Source of the DNA: Propionibacteriales bacterium
GTDB taxonomy: Bacteria; Actinomycetota; Actinomycetes; Propionibacteriales; Nocardioidaceae
Length of the DNA stretch: 33,271 bases
NCBI GenBank assembly: GCA_009379735.1
Contig: WHTB01000016.1
Location: 1 to 33,271, forward strand
Direction: 5' to 3'
The position numbers and the translations under genes were made by a program. This document shows positions 15,316 to 22,839 of the stretch, piece after piece (within the stretch, counting starts at the first letter, position 1; each line of letters starts with the position of its first letter). Below the pieces are notes generated by a model. The model did not search any database, had not been told where the DNA came from, and saw only the letters and a list, made by a program, of their open reading frames with translations.

Positions 15316-15802
15316 GCTGGTCGCGCGCCTGCTGACCCGCGAGGTGCTGACCTTCCTCGCGGTGGGTGGCACCGGGTACGTCGTCGACGTCGTCGCGTTC
15401 AACCTGCTGCGCTCGATGCACCCGTTCGTGAGCCTCGACCCCTCAGTGGCCCGTACCCTCGCGGTCGCAGTCGCGATGTGCGTCACCTACGCCGGGAACC
15501 GCAGCCTGACGTGGCGGCACCACACCTTGGGGAACCGGCGACGCGAGGTGAGTCTCTTCGTGCTGTTCAACATCATCGGGTTCGGGTTCTCCATCTTCAC
15601 CCTGGTCCTCTCCCACGTTGTCATCGGGCTCACCAGCCGCCTCGCGGACAACATCTCCGCGAACGTCATCGGGCTCGCACTCGGCACCGTCTTCCGGTAC
15701 GTGACCTATAAACGGTTCGTGTTCGCGACGCCCTCCACGGACACCCCCTCGTTCGCGCAGCAGCGCACGGACCTGCCGGTCTGCGAGGTGCCCGTTGCCT
15801 AG
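15302..15802 (+). CDS. GtrA-family membrane protein (putative lipid-linked sugar flippase)
   Basis: This 166-residue protein has four hydrophobic helices and the GtrA hallmarks. FLAVGGTGYVVDVVAFNLLR lies in helix 1, VTYAGNRSLTWRH follows helix 2, and VIGLALGTVFRYVTYKRFVF closes helix 4. GtrA proteins are thought to flip polyprenyl-phosphate-linked glucose or mannose across the membrane. The ATG at 15302 lies 14 bases inside the end of the fusion gene, giving tight coupling with the domain that should make its substrate. A 45-residue tail follows helix 4 without known motifs; it continues as about 25 polar residues (STDTPSFAQQRTDLPV). Confidence 0.88.
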   Translation: MRFRELVARLLTREVLTFLAVGGTGYVVDVVAFNLLRSMHPFVSLDPSVARTLAVAVAMCVTYAGNRSLTWRHHTLGNRRREVSLFVLFNIIGFGFSIFTLVLSHVVIGLTSRLADNISANVIGLALGTVFRYVTYKRFVFATPSTDTPSFAQQRTDLPVCEVPVA

Positions 15803-15833
15803 CGTCCTGGCAGCCTACGCGACGCCACTCACC

Positions 15834-15845
15834 TACGCTGACCGC
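15834..15845 (+). promoter_or_regulatory. candidate leaderless promoter of the second two-component system
   Basis: TACGCT (15834-15839) is followed by six bases and then ATG 15846, with no ribosome binding site. The same hexamer and spacing precede the truncated gene at 28917 on the minus strand. A -35 element is not clear. Confidence 0.4.
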
Positions 15846-16520
15846 ATGCACGTGGTGGTGGTCGACGACGAACGTCGGATGGTCGAGCTCATTGCGAGCT
15901 ACCTCGAGGACCAGCGCGTGACCACCGTCGGATGCTTCGACGGGCCTAGTGGTCTCGCCGCAGCCCGTGGGCTCGATGTCGACGCGGTGGTGCTCGACCT
16001 GATGTTGCCGGGGATCAGCGGCATCGAGGTCTGCAAGCAACTGCGCCGTGAGGGCAACGACGTGCCCATCCTGATGCTGACCGCCCGCGGCGCCGTCCCC
16101 GAACGGGTCGCCGGTCTCGAGGCCGGGGCGGACGACTACCTGGTCAAACCGTTCGCGCTCGAGGAGCTGCATGCGCGCCTGTGCGCCATCCGCCGCCGCC
16201 TCGACCCCGACACCGATCATCGACTCGTCGTCGGCGACATCACCCTTGACCCGCTCGAGCAACGTGTCTGGGTCACCGACACCGAGGTCACCCTGTCTCG
16301 CCGCGAGTTCGCCATGCTCACCTCGCTGATGGAGGGCCGAGGCCACGTCGTGAGCCGAGCCCGGCTCTACGACGACGTCTGGGACGGCGAGGTCGACATC
16401 CGCAGCAACGCCCTCGACGTCCACATGTCCCGGCTTCGCAACCAGCTCGCAGCTTCCGATCTGGTCACGATCCGCACCCTACGAGGCGTCGGATACCGAC
16501 TCGAGAACGCCCAAAGATGA
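15846..16520 (+). CDS. OmpR/PhoB-family response regulator
   Basis: This 224-residue regulator has Asp7/Asp8, phospho-acceptor Asp51 (VVLDLMLP), Thr79 and Lys101 (VKPF). Its C-terminal winged helix ends ALDVHMSRLRNQLA and TLRGVGYRLE. All receiver residues are present. ATG 15846 is chosen over an upstream in-frame start at 15795 because the upstream codons overlap the GtrA gene and a TACGCT-N6-ATG leaderless signal is present. It precedes its kinase by 18 bases. The position directly after the glycosylation cluster suggests that it regulates those genes or the metal exporters beyond, but no operator was recognised. Confidence 0.94.
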   Translation: MHVVVVDDERRMVELIASYLEDQRVTTVGCFDGPSGLAAARGLDVDAVVLDLMLPGISGIEVCKQLRREGNDVPILMLTARGAVPERVAGLEAGADDYLVKPFALEELHARLCAIRRRLDPDTDHRLVVGDITLDPLEQRVWVTDTEVTLSRREFAMLTSLMEGRGHVVSRARLYDDVWDGEVDIRSNALDVHMSRLRNQLAASDLVTIRTLRGVGYRLENAQR

Positions 16521-16538
16521 CGCAGAGATGATCCCGGT

Positions 16539-17891
16539 ATGACGCTGTGGCGCCGCCTCGTCGGTGACCGACCCATCGTCACCCGCCTGGTGCTGGCCGT
16601 CGCGGCCACCATGACCGCCGTGCTCCTCATCGCCGGAGCGTTCGTGTTCTGGCGCGTCGGATACGCCCTGAACCGGCAGCTCGACCAAGACCTCGACGCC
16701 TACCAACAAGTCGTCCAACGCGCCATCGCCACCGGCGACACGCCACCGACCGACACACCCGGCCAGAGCTACCAGGTCTACGACCCGCGAGGACAAGTCA
16801 TCGCCGGCAACGCCAAGACTCGGCTCGCTGACCAGGACGCCCTCGCGCGGGCAGCGACCGGAACCGATGTTCGCGAGGACGTCGGCGACCTCCTCCCCCC
16901 AACTGACCACCCCTACAAGGTCGTCGTGGCAGCAGTCGACGCCCCGCGCGGCAACGTCGTGGTCGCATCGGCCATCAGCAAGAACAAGCACGACGAGGCA
17001 TTGCGTGAGCTGCTGCTCCAGCTCGCCATCGCCGACCTCGCCACCCTGATCGCCGCCTCGCTCGTCGGCTACGGAACCGCCCGGGCAGCCCTCAACCCGG
17101 TCGAGAGATACCGCCTCGCCGCGGAGAACGCCGACGGGGCGCCGCTGCTCCCCGTCGCCACCGGCAAGGACGACGAGGTCACTCGCCTGGGACACACCTT
17201 CAATGCACTGCTCGAACGCATCCGGCAGGCCAACGACCGCGAACGACAGTTCCTCGCCGACGCCTCGCACGAACTACGTTCACCGCTCGCCCTGATGCGC
17301 ACCGAGCTCGAGGTAGCGCTGCTGCGCCCCCGAGGCGAAGCCGAGACCACGACAACGTTCGAGTCCCTGCGCAGCCAGGTCGAGCGGCTCATCACGCTGT
17401 CCAACGCCCTCCTCGACCTCGAAGAGCTCCGCGCCTCCGGCAAAACCCCGCACGACCCCGTCGATGTCGACCAGCTCCTCATCGACGTCACGAGCCGCTT
17501 CGCTACGCAGGCAGATGCGGAGGGCCGGCGCCTCGAAACGTCGGCACTGACCGGCCTGGCCATCACGGGGAACAAGCACTGGCTCGAACTTGCCCTCGCG
17601 AACCTCGTCTCCAACGCACTGCAGTACGGCGAAGGCACCATCCGGGTCAGCGCCACAGGAACCCACGAACGGACCCGGCTCGCTGTCAGCGACGAAGGGC
17701 CCGGGTTCCCCGCCGACTTCGTCGACCACGCGTTCGACCGGTTCACCCGCGCCGACACCAGCCGCACCACCCGAGGCACCGGCCTCGGGCTCGCTCTCGT
17801 CCAGGCAGTCGCCGAGGCCCACGGAGGGACCTCTGCCATCACTGGTGCTCAGGTCGTCCTCGATCTGCCGACTCGCCCGGCCTCGACGTAG
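16539..17891 (+). CDS. two-component sensor histidine kinase
   Basis: This 450-residue membrane kinase has helix 1 at about 13-37 and a periplasmic-type domain at about 40-155. Helix 2 (about 158-180) leads into a HAMP-like linker. The H-box is FLADASHELRSPLALM with His244. The ATPase motifs are NLVSNALQYG, SDEGPGFP and GTGLGLALVQAVAEAHGG. All are intact, so it should be active and partner the upstream regulator. The last 200 or so codons are covered on the other strand by an open frame continuous with the CDF gene, which makes the 3' ends overlap by 612 bases. The kinase reading is the well-supported one there. Confidence 0.94.
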   Translation: MTLWRRLVGDRPIVTRLVLAVAATMTAVLLIAGAFVFWRVGYALNRQLDQDLDAYQQVVQRAIATGDTPPTDTPGQSYQVYDPRGQVIAGNAKTRLADQDALARAATGTDVREDVGDLLPPTDHPYKVVVAAVDAPRGNVVVASAISKNKHDEALRELLLQLAIADLATLIAASLVGYGTARAALNPVERYRLAAENADGAPLLPVATGKDDEVTRLGHTFNALLERIRQANDRERQFLADASHELRSPLALMRTELEVALLRPRGEAETTTTFESLRSQVERLITLSNALLDLEELRASGKTPHDPVDVDQLLIDVTSRFATQADAEGRRLETSALTGLAITGNKHWLELALANLVSNALQYGEGTIRVSATGTHERTRLAVSDEGPGFPADFVDHAFDRFTRADTSRTTRGTGLGLALVQAVAEAHGGTSAITGAQVVLDLPTRPAST

Positions 17892-18938
17892 CACCCGCAC
17901 CTCGGCGGTTGTCCTCGTCGGGCGGCTCGTGGCTCGCGGGTAGGCGTGGACCACGGCCGTGGCGAGTTTGGGCACGGCATGGGTGAGCTCGTGTTCAGCG
18001 GTGTGGGCCAGCTGGTGTGCCTCGGCGAGCGAGGTGCCGCTGTCGATGGCGAGGTCGGCGTCGGCGTGGATCTCGTGGCCGATCCAGCGCATCCTGACCC
18101 GTCGTACTGAGAGCACGCCGGGAATCGCCTGCAGGCTCGACTCGGCCGCGTCGATCAGGTCGGGATCCACGGCGTCCATCAGTCTGCGGAAGATGTCCCG
18201 CGCGGCGGTCCGCAAGACCGCGAGGATGGCCACGGTGATGAGCAAGCCCACGAGGGGGTCGGCGGCTTCCCAGCCGGCGGCGACCCCTGCCGCGCCGATC
18301 AGGACGGCCAGAGAGGTGAACCCGTCGGTGCGGGCATGCAAGCCGTCAGCGACGAGGGCGGCCGATCCGATCTGGCGGCCGACCCTGATGCGGAAGATCG
18401 CGACGGCCTCGTTACCCAGGAATCCGAGGAGTCCAGCCAGCGCGACCCAGCCGAGTTGGTTGACGGGTTGTGGGTGGATCAGCCGGGCGATGGACTCGTA
18501 GCCCGCGACAACGGCAGACATGGCGATCATGGCCACCACGAAGAGCCCGGCCACATCCTCGGCCCGCCCGTAGCCGTAGGTGTAGCGACGCGTCGGTGCC
18601 CGTCGACCGATCGCGAACGCCAACCAGAGCGGCAAGGCGGTCAGGGCGTCGGAGAAGTTGTGGATGGTGTCGGCCAGCAGCGCCACCGACCCCGAGATCG
18701 CCACCACCGCGAGCTGCGCGAGGGCGGTCACGCCGAGCGCCACGAGGCTGATCTTGACCGCACGGATGCCGTGCGCACTGGACTCCAACGCGTGGTCGAG
18801 CGAGTCAGCCGCATCGTGGGAGTGAGGGCGCAAGAGATGGCCGAGGCGGCCTGGCAGACCGGGGGGCTCGCCGTGGTCGTGATCGTGGTGGCCTGCGTCG
18901 GTGTGCTGGTGGCCGTGGCCGGGATCCTGGACGCTCAT
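17280..18938 (-). CDS. cation diffusion facilitator (Zn/Cd exporter type) with readthrough C-terminal extension
   Basis: The frame encodes 552 residues, but only about the first 335-345 resemble a CDF protein. There is a His-rich head (HGHQHTDAGHHDHDHG), six helices, metal motifs DTIHNFSDAL (His93, Asp97) and GLHARTDGF (His201, Asp205), then the cytoplasmic domain ending near TAVVHAYPR. CDF proteins normally stop about here. In this copy no stop codon occurs, and the frame continues about 200 residues antisense through the kinase gene to 17280. That tail has the composition of a shadow frame and is probably not functional sequence. The start (ATG 18938) overlaps the ArsR stop as ATGA. It exports divalent metal (Zn, Cd or Co) under control of the adjacent sensor; the original 3' end was probably lost. 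Confidence 0.85.
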   Translation of the reverse strand: MSVQDPGHGHQHTDAGHHDHDHGEPPGLPGRLGHLLRPHSHDAADSLDHALESSAHGIRAVKISLVALGVTALAQLAVVAISGSVALLADTIHNFSDALTALPLWLAFAIGRRAPTRRYTYGYGRAEDVAGLFVVAMIAMSAVVAGYESIARLIHPQPVNQLGWVALAGLLGFLGNEAVAIFRIRVGRQIGSAALVADGLHARTDGFTSLAVLIGAAGVAAGWEAADPLVGLLITVAILAVLRTAARDIFRRLMDAVDPDLIDAAESSLQAIPGVLSVRRVRMRWIGHEIHADADLAIDSGTSLAEAHQLAHTAEHELTHAVPKLATAVVHAYPRATSRPTRTTAEVRVLRRGRASRQIEDDLSTSDGRGPSVGLGDCLDESEPEAGASGGAAGVGAGEPVERVVDEVGGEPGPFVADSEPGPFVGSCGADPDGAFAVLQCVGDEVREGKFEPVLVPRDGQAGQCRRFEAPALRICLRSEAARDVDEELVDIDGVVRGFAGGAELFEVEEGVGQRDEPLDLAAQGLERCRGLGFASGAQQRYLELGAHQGER

Positions 18939-19339
18939 TTCGCTCCCTGGCGCGGTGTCGCACGCAGCGGGGTCGCTTCATCCTGGTGGTGCCTCGGCAC
19001 ATCCGCGCCGGCGTGCTCGGCGTTGAAGACGGCGTCGCGGACCAGCCGTGCGACGTGGTCGTTCTCGACCCGATAGAAGACCTGCGTTCCTTCGCGACGC
19101 GTGTGCACCAGTCGAGCCATCCGCAGCTTGGCCAGGTGCTGCGAGACCGAAGGTGCGGGCTTCCCCACCAGGTCCGCCAGCTCGTTGACCGGCAGCTCCC
19201 GGTCGAGCATTGCCCAGAGCAGCCGCACCCGGGTGGGCTCGGCGAGCATCCGGAACACCTCGGCCGCAAGTTCTGCCTGCTCGACCGCGAGCGAACCCCC
19301 TTCTTCACTATCTGCATGTATGCGCAGATAGTACAGCAC
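18935..19339 (-). CDS. ArsR/SmtB-family metal sensor (CzrA/NmtR-like)
   Basis: This winged-helix repressor has MLAEPTRVRLLWAMLDRELP, a recognition helix PAPSVSQHLAKLRMARLV and the wing TRREGTQVFYRVE. The C-terminal helix has ENDHVARLVRDAVFNAEHA, resembling the alpha-5 site (Asp-x-His and His-x2-His) of CzrA/NmtR Zn/Ni/Co sensors. Two of the four usual positions (His95, His109) are clearly present. The only NTG start giving the whole domain is GTG 19339, which overlaps the crcB stop. However, the promoter-like TACTAT (19333-19328) and the palindromic operator lie inside that frame. The family's usual N-terminus (a Met followed by His-Ala-Asp) aligns with an ATA codon at 19321, six bases after TACTAT. 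The true start may therefore be ATA. It heads the CDF operon (ATGA overlap). Confidence 0.85.
   Translation of the reverse strand: MLYYLRIHADSEEGGSLAVEQAELAAEVFRMLAEPTRVRLLWAMLDRELPVNELADLVGKPAPSVSQHLAKLRMARLVHTRREGTQVFYRVENDHVARLVRDAVFNAEHAGADVPRHHQDEATPLRATPRQGAK
19307..19333 (-). promoter_or_regulatory. ArsR operator overlapping a -10 element
   Basis: ACTATCTGC (19307-19315) and GCAGATAGT (19324-19332) form a perfect nine-base inverted repeat with an eight-base centre ATGTATGC. On the minus strand the outer arm contains TACTAT, six bases before ATA 19321. Interrupted AT-rich palindromes over the -10 region are typical of SmtB/CzrA-type operators, so metal-free repressor would block its own operon here. 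Confidence 0.65.
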
Positions 19340-19888
19340 TAGGTGTCGCCATCCGCACCGCTAGCGCGAACGCGGCCAGCGCGACCAGCGCGAGCACGAG
19401 GATGCCTGTGGTCGTCGACGTGCTTGGTGACGGGGTGCGCTGGTTCCTGGCGTCGTCGTCTTCGGCGCAGTGAACCGGAGGCGGCCAGGCGCGCCGAGGC
19501 GATTCCGAGCCATACCGCCGCCAGCCCGGCCAGCAGTGAACCGCCCAGATAGGTGAAGGCGGTGGCAATCTGGTCTTCGGCCAAGAGGTGTCGCGAGTCC
19601 AGCATGTAGGTCGAGAAGGTCGTGTAACCGCCGAGGAGGCCGACGCCCAGGAACGGGCGCAGATAGCGCTGCGGCGGCCACACGTCGAGCACGAACACCA
19701 TGGGCACCCCGAGGGCGAAGCTGCCGGAGATGTTCTCGATGAACGTCGCCCACGGGAACGACTCGCCCGAGGACGGCAGGAGCTCACCGACACCCCACCG
19801 GGCCAGGCTCCTCCAGAGCGCCCCCGGCGCCGATGACCAGGAGCACGTCCCACCGCGACCTCAAGAACGTCAGCCATCGGTGCGCCAC
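19339..19888 (-). pseudogene. crcB: crcB-like fluoride channel, frameshifted
   Basis: Fluc/CrcB channels are about 110-130 residues and expel fluoride. Here the 5' part from GTG 19888 reads VAHRWLTFLRSRWDVLLVIG, then AGGAL. The rest continues in another frame as ARWGVGELLPSSGESFPWAT and the hallmark LGGYTTFSTYMLD, then SLLAGLAAVWLG. An apparent one-base insertion in the CTCCTCCAG tract (19808-19816) separates the two frames; in the first frame a TGA follows soon after. Beyond the last helix the tail changes frame again, with a hydrophobic LVLALVALAAFALAV segment in a different frame. Either the gene is dead or there is a base-calling error in this short repetitive tract. It lies upstream of the ArsR gene on the same strand. 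Confidence 0.7.
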
Positions 19889-20078
19889 GTTCGTGAGGGT
19901 GCCCGTCGCCTAGACAGTCGCCGGGTCGGGATGAGAGTTGACCACTGGACGTGTCAGCAACCAGTGCAGTCCACTCAGACGAGTCGGTGATGGTTGGCGA
20001 CAAGGTGCCGGAGTCTTGGCCGCCAGTTCGAGCGGTCCGCGCTCGGCCGAGGCCGATTCATCCGTTTCGACCTGGGGT
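19889..20078. other. 190-base gap between crcB remnant and recombinase, with inverted repeat
   Basis: No gene is seen. CACTGG (19943-19948) and CCAGTG (19961-19966) are inverted around 12 bases, close to the 3' end of a tyrosine recombinase gene. This is where a core attachment site of an integrative element is often found. Only one copy is recognised, so the role is speculative. Confidence 0.25.
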
Positions 20079-21095
20079 TCAAAGTCCGAGGTCCTTGCTC
20101 GAGGTGGTGGCGAGGGCTTCGAGGGGCCGGATGTAGCGGTTGACGAGGACGCCGAGGTCCTTGTGCCGGGTCTGGGCGGCGATCCGGTTGAGCGGGACGC
20201 CCGCGAGGGCGGCGGCGGTGGCGTGCCCGGCGCGCAGGGAGTGGGCGGTGATGCGGGTGCCGTCGAGTCCGGCGGCCTCGGCACGGGCGCGGAGCATGCG
20301 GGAGGGGACGTGGCCGGTGAGCGGTTCGAGGCTGACCCTGTTGCCCCAGATCCGGGTGAACAGTGCACCGGGGGCCTCACCCCGGACGGCGCGCCAGGCG
20401 TTGAGGGCGGCGACGGGGTCGGTGGCGGCGTGCTGGCCGTGGGCGACGGCGACGGTCTCGCCGTGGCCTTCTTGGTCCATCTTGGAGCGGCGGATGTGGA
20501 GCAGCAGTCCGGCGGGCTTGTGTTCGACGTCGGCCAGCGTGAGCGCGACGAGTTCGGCGCGACGCAGAGCGGAGGCGTAGCCGAGCAGGATGATCGCGGC
20601 GTCCCGGATCCCGATCGGAGTGGTCCTGTCGATCCCGGCCACGATCTGGCGGATCTCCTCGACGGTGAGGGGGCGGGCCAGGCGGCGGGGTGCGGCGCCG
20701 TAGGTGCGGACCAGGCCGCGGCGGACCTGCCGGACGGCCTCGGAGGCGACCGGGTCGTCGGTGCCGGTCATCCGGTGGACGTGCCGGATCACGGTGCAGG
20801 ACATGTCGAGGGTGCTGATCGCCTTGCCGTGCTCGGCGCGTTCGGTCAGGTAGGCCGACAGGGCCAGCGGGTCGGCCGGTAGCGCAATGGTGCCGCGGTG
20901 GGCGCACCAGCGTTCCCAGTGCCCCCAGACCTGGGCGTAGACGCCGCGGGTGGTCTCGCTCTTGGCGGCGGCGATCGCGCGGGTGATCCGGGCGGGGTCG
21001 GTCTCGGTGAGCCCGGCGGGCAGCGCCGGCGGTTCGGGCCGAATGCGGTCGAGGGTGGTGCTGGTGGGCAGGGTGCAGTTCATGAAGTGGGTCAT
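20079..21095 (-). CDS. tyrosine recombinase / integrase
   Basis: The product is 338 residues from ATG 21095. The N-terminal SAM-like core-binding domain (about 30-125) contains TRGVYAQVWGHWERWCAHRG. The catalytic domain has Arg178 (YASALRRAELVAL), Lys205 (RRSKMDQEG), His285-x2-Arg288 (AHSLRAGHATAAALAG), His311 (TRHKDLG) and nucleophile Tyr321 (VNRYIRP). The full catalytic set is present, so it should cut and rejoin DNA through a 3'-phosphotyrosine. A TACAAC hexamer six bases before ATG 21095 hints at a leaderless start; the frame is also open to 21188. It stands at the left edge of the mobile region, facing the chromosome-like genes. Confidence 0.93.
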   Translation of the reverse strand: MTHFMNCTLPTSTTLDRIRPEPPALPAGLTETDPARITRAIAAAKSETTRGVYAQVWGHWERWCAHRGTIALPADPLALSAYLTERAEHGKAISTLDMSCTVIRHVHRMTGTDDPVASEAVRQVRRGLVRTYGAAPRRLARPLTVEEIRQIVAGIDRTTPIGIRDAAIILLGYASALRRAELVALTLADVEHKPAGLLLHIRRSKMDQEGHGETVAVAHGQHAATDPVAALNAWRAVRGEAPGALFTRIWGNRVSLEPLTGHVPSRMLRARAEAAGLDGTRITAHSLRAGHATAAALAGVPLNRIAAQTRHKDLGVLVNRYIRPLEALATTSSKDLGL

Positions 21096-21205
21096 GGCCG
21101 GGTTGTACCGGCCCTGAGAGCGCCGCGGTCTGCTCCCCCATCTCCGGGTTCGTCGCTCACCGGGCCGCGCCGGCACGGTGTTGATCACATAAGGCTGACC
21201 TTTCG

Positions 21206-21394
21206 ATGACGAGTCAAGATCTGGGCAATGGGTCGGGCATCGAAATTCCTGACATCGTTGACCAAGCCCAACGACACGGCCAAGCCGCTGAGACGTTGGC
21301 GAACCGCTGCGTCCGGGGCGATCTCACGGCGATCGAGAAGCTGGGCAGGAGACTGGTCAAGTGTCGCGGATCGGCGACTTCGCGCGAGCGGTGA
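21206..21394 (+). CDS. small hypothetical protein
   Basis: A 62-residue frame divergent from the recombinase gene. The product is polar and helical (QRHGQAAETLANRCVRGDLT), with a basic end. G/C bias at third positions is only moderate, and no ribosome binding site is clear. It could be a small DNA-binding or excision factor, which often lies beside an integrase, but nothing in the sequence proves this and it may not be a gene. Confidence 0.3.
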   Translation: MTSQDLGNGSGIEIPDIVDQAQRHGQAAETLANRCVRGDLTAIEKLGRRLVKCRGSATSRER

Positions 21395-21430
21395 GCTGAA
21401 GCGGTGACGGCCATCGGCAGTTCCTCCAGG

Positions 21431-22000
21431 TCAGGCGCCAGAGCCGGGCAAAGCTGCGACCGCGGCCTCGAGAAGCGCGATGCTCGCGACAAGGGTCTGC
21501 TGGACGCCTGCAGCATCCTCGGCCAGCTTCACCGCTGCGGCAACCACGGCCGAGTGCTCATCGACCTGGGTCTTCAGGTCCTGAAGCGCGGAGCGTACTG
21601 TCGCGCCATCGCCGGAAGAAGGACCGACCGTGGTCAGTCGGCTTGTGGCCGCGGCGGCCGCTTCAACGCTCGTGGACCGTTGAGGCGGACGGCTCAACGG
21701 GTCGGCAGTGAAACTCTCGCGGTACTGCTCGAGCACCTGACGAGTGGCGTGAAGTTTCGGGTTGGCCCTGCAGAAGTCGAGGAGGTGACGCCAGGTGTAC
21801 ATCGCATCACCGCTGGGCACCTGGACCGTGGCGAGCGGCGCTTGGTCGCGCGCCACCCAGTTCGCCAGCGTTGTCGACGCGACCCCGGACTGCTTCGCCA
21901 TCGCCGAGCGGGTAAACAGTTCGTCGAGCCGGTCCGGGACCAGATCGTTCACTGGCCAAGGCTCGCACAGTTTCACGACACGATCCAAGAAATGTCGCAC
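21431..22000 (-). CDS. HTH DNA-binding protein with helical C-terminal domain
   Basis: This 189-residue protein has an N-terminal helix-turn-helix segment, FTRSAMAKQSGVASTTLANW (about 29-48), followed by a MerR/excisionase-like wing region VPSGDAMYTWRHLLDF. The C-terminal part (about 110-185) is Ala-rich, helical and coiled-coil-like (TQVDEHSAVVAAAVKLAEDA), as in KfrA-type plasmid proteins. It is probably a local transcriptional regulator or a partition/maintenance factor of the mobile region. The GTG start at 22000 lies in a repeat-rich divergent promoter that it may bind itself; GTGs at 21976 and 21952 are alternatives. Confidence 0.7.
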   Translation of the reverse strand: MRHFLDRVVKLCEPWPVNDLVPDRLDELFTRSAMAKQSGVASTTLANWVARDQAPLATVQVPSGDAMYTWRHLLDFCRANPKLHATRQVLEQYRESFTADPLSRPPQRSTSVEAAAAATSRLTTVGPSSGDGATVRSALQDLKTQVDEHSAVVAAAVKLAEDAAGVQQTLVASIALLEAAVAALPGSGA

Positions 22001-22028
22001 AGTTGTGCAAATGTGTGAGCATGTGTGA
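21997..22028. promoter_or_regulatory. repeat-rich divergent operator region
   Basis: GCACA-GT-TGTGC (21997-22008) is a near-palindrome. It is followed by direct repeats GTGTGA at 22013-22018 and 22023-22028, ten bases apart (one helical turn). It lies exactly between the starts of the HTH protein gene and the divergent unknown gene, a typical autoregulatory position. Confidence 0.4.
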
Positions 22029-22716
22029 TGTGAGCAGCCTTCCCCTTGCCGACCACCCGATCCGGTGGCGTGACCCGGTTACGCCTACGGATGTGGGCGT
22101 TGGCGGGCTGCATCTTGTCCCTGGCGGAGCCCTTGCGTCCGGTACGCGAGCCGACGCGCTGATGGCGCTCGACTCCCACGAGGCCAAGCGGCGCGCAGAT
22201 GCATACCTGGAATCCATCCCCTCTCTCGCAGTGCTCGACGTGCTCTTGGGCCTGCCCCTGGGGTGCCCAATCGACGTCGAAGACCTCACCGAGCACGAAG
22301 ACCGGATGCTGCGGACGGCGCCGCACGGATGTGTCGAATTCACCGACACCTCGGTGACGCGACGACTACAGGTTCCGACGACGGTCGTCGCCGCGGTTGT
22401 CCGCGGGTCGCGGTGGCGCGCATCGCTGCTGCGTGCCGCAGCGTTCTCGGCGTTTACACAGCGGATCGTCGCACTGCAGTCTCCCCCGAGATCCGCGGCC
22501 GTTCTGGAGGCGCAGTTCGTTGGAGTCGGCATCTGGGTCGAGAGGGATGCGGGCAGCTTCGACGAGCACCTCGCGCCCCAGCCGTTCGTTCCCAGGTACT
22601 TCAAGGCTGCCGGATGGCGATTCACCGAGAACGCCTTCAAGGCTGCAACAGAAGCACGCATGCTGTCGCACGACTACACCCTGGGCAGAGCTTCAGCAGG
22701 CTGCCTTTGCTGCTGA
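22021..22716 (+). CDS. hypothetical protein of mobile region
   Basis: This protein of about 231 residues is taken from ATG 22021; TTG 22003 is possible but lies in the operator-like repeats. No signal peptide, membrane helix or known motif is seen. The middle is an alpha/beta-like segment (VPTTVVAAVVRGSRWRASLL), and the extreme C-terminus is unusual, ending AGCLCC with three Cys, which might be a metal or lipid-modification site. Its third-position bias supports real coding. It is divergent from the HTH gene and may be controlled by it. I cannot assign a function. Confidence 0.65.
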   Translation: MCDVSSLPLADHPIRWRDPVTPTDVGVGGLHLVPGGALASGTRADALMALDSHEAKRRADAYLESIPSLAVLDVLLGLPLGCPIDVEDLTEHEDRMLRTAPHGCVEFTDTSVTRRLQVPTTVVAAVVRGSRWRASLLRAAAFSAFTQRIVALQSPPRSAAVLEAQFVGVGIWVERDAGSFDEHLAPQPFVPRYFKAAGWRFTENAFKAATEARMLSHDYTLGRASAGCLCC

Positions 22717-22839
22717 GGTGCCCGCCGGCGCCGAGTACACAGGCCGACCAGCACAATGACTCAGCTCAAAGGTGTGAAGACGGTCTTCGACTTCATAGAG
22801 GCATAGTCATCGACCAAGGTGCAAGCCGGACTCGGGCTC

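Noticed and set aside
19930-20010. GGTGATGG sequence near crcB, resembling the start of a fluoride riboswitch
   Set aside because: It is on the plus strand, opposite to crcB, and the conserved pseudoknot elements do not follow.
20060-20100. GGTTCAAAG resembling a tRNA T-loop at the left edge of the mobile region
   Set aside because: The flanking bases do not form a T stem, no acceptor or anticodon arm is found, and it includes the recombinase stop codon.
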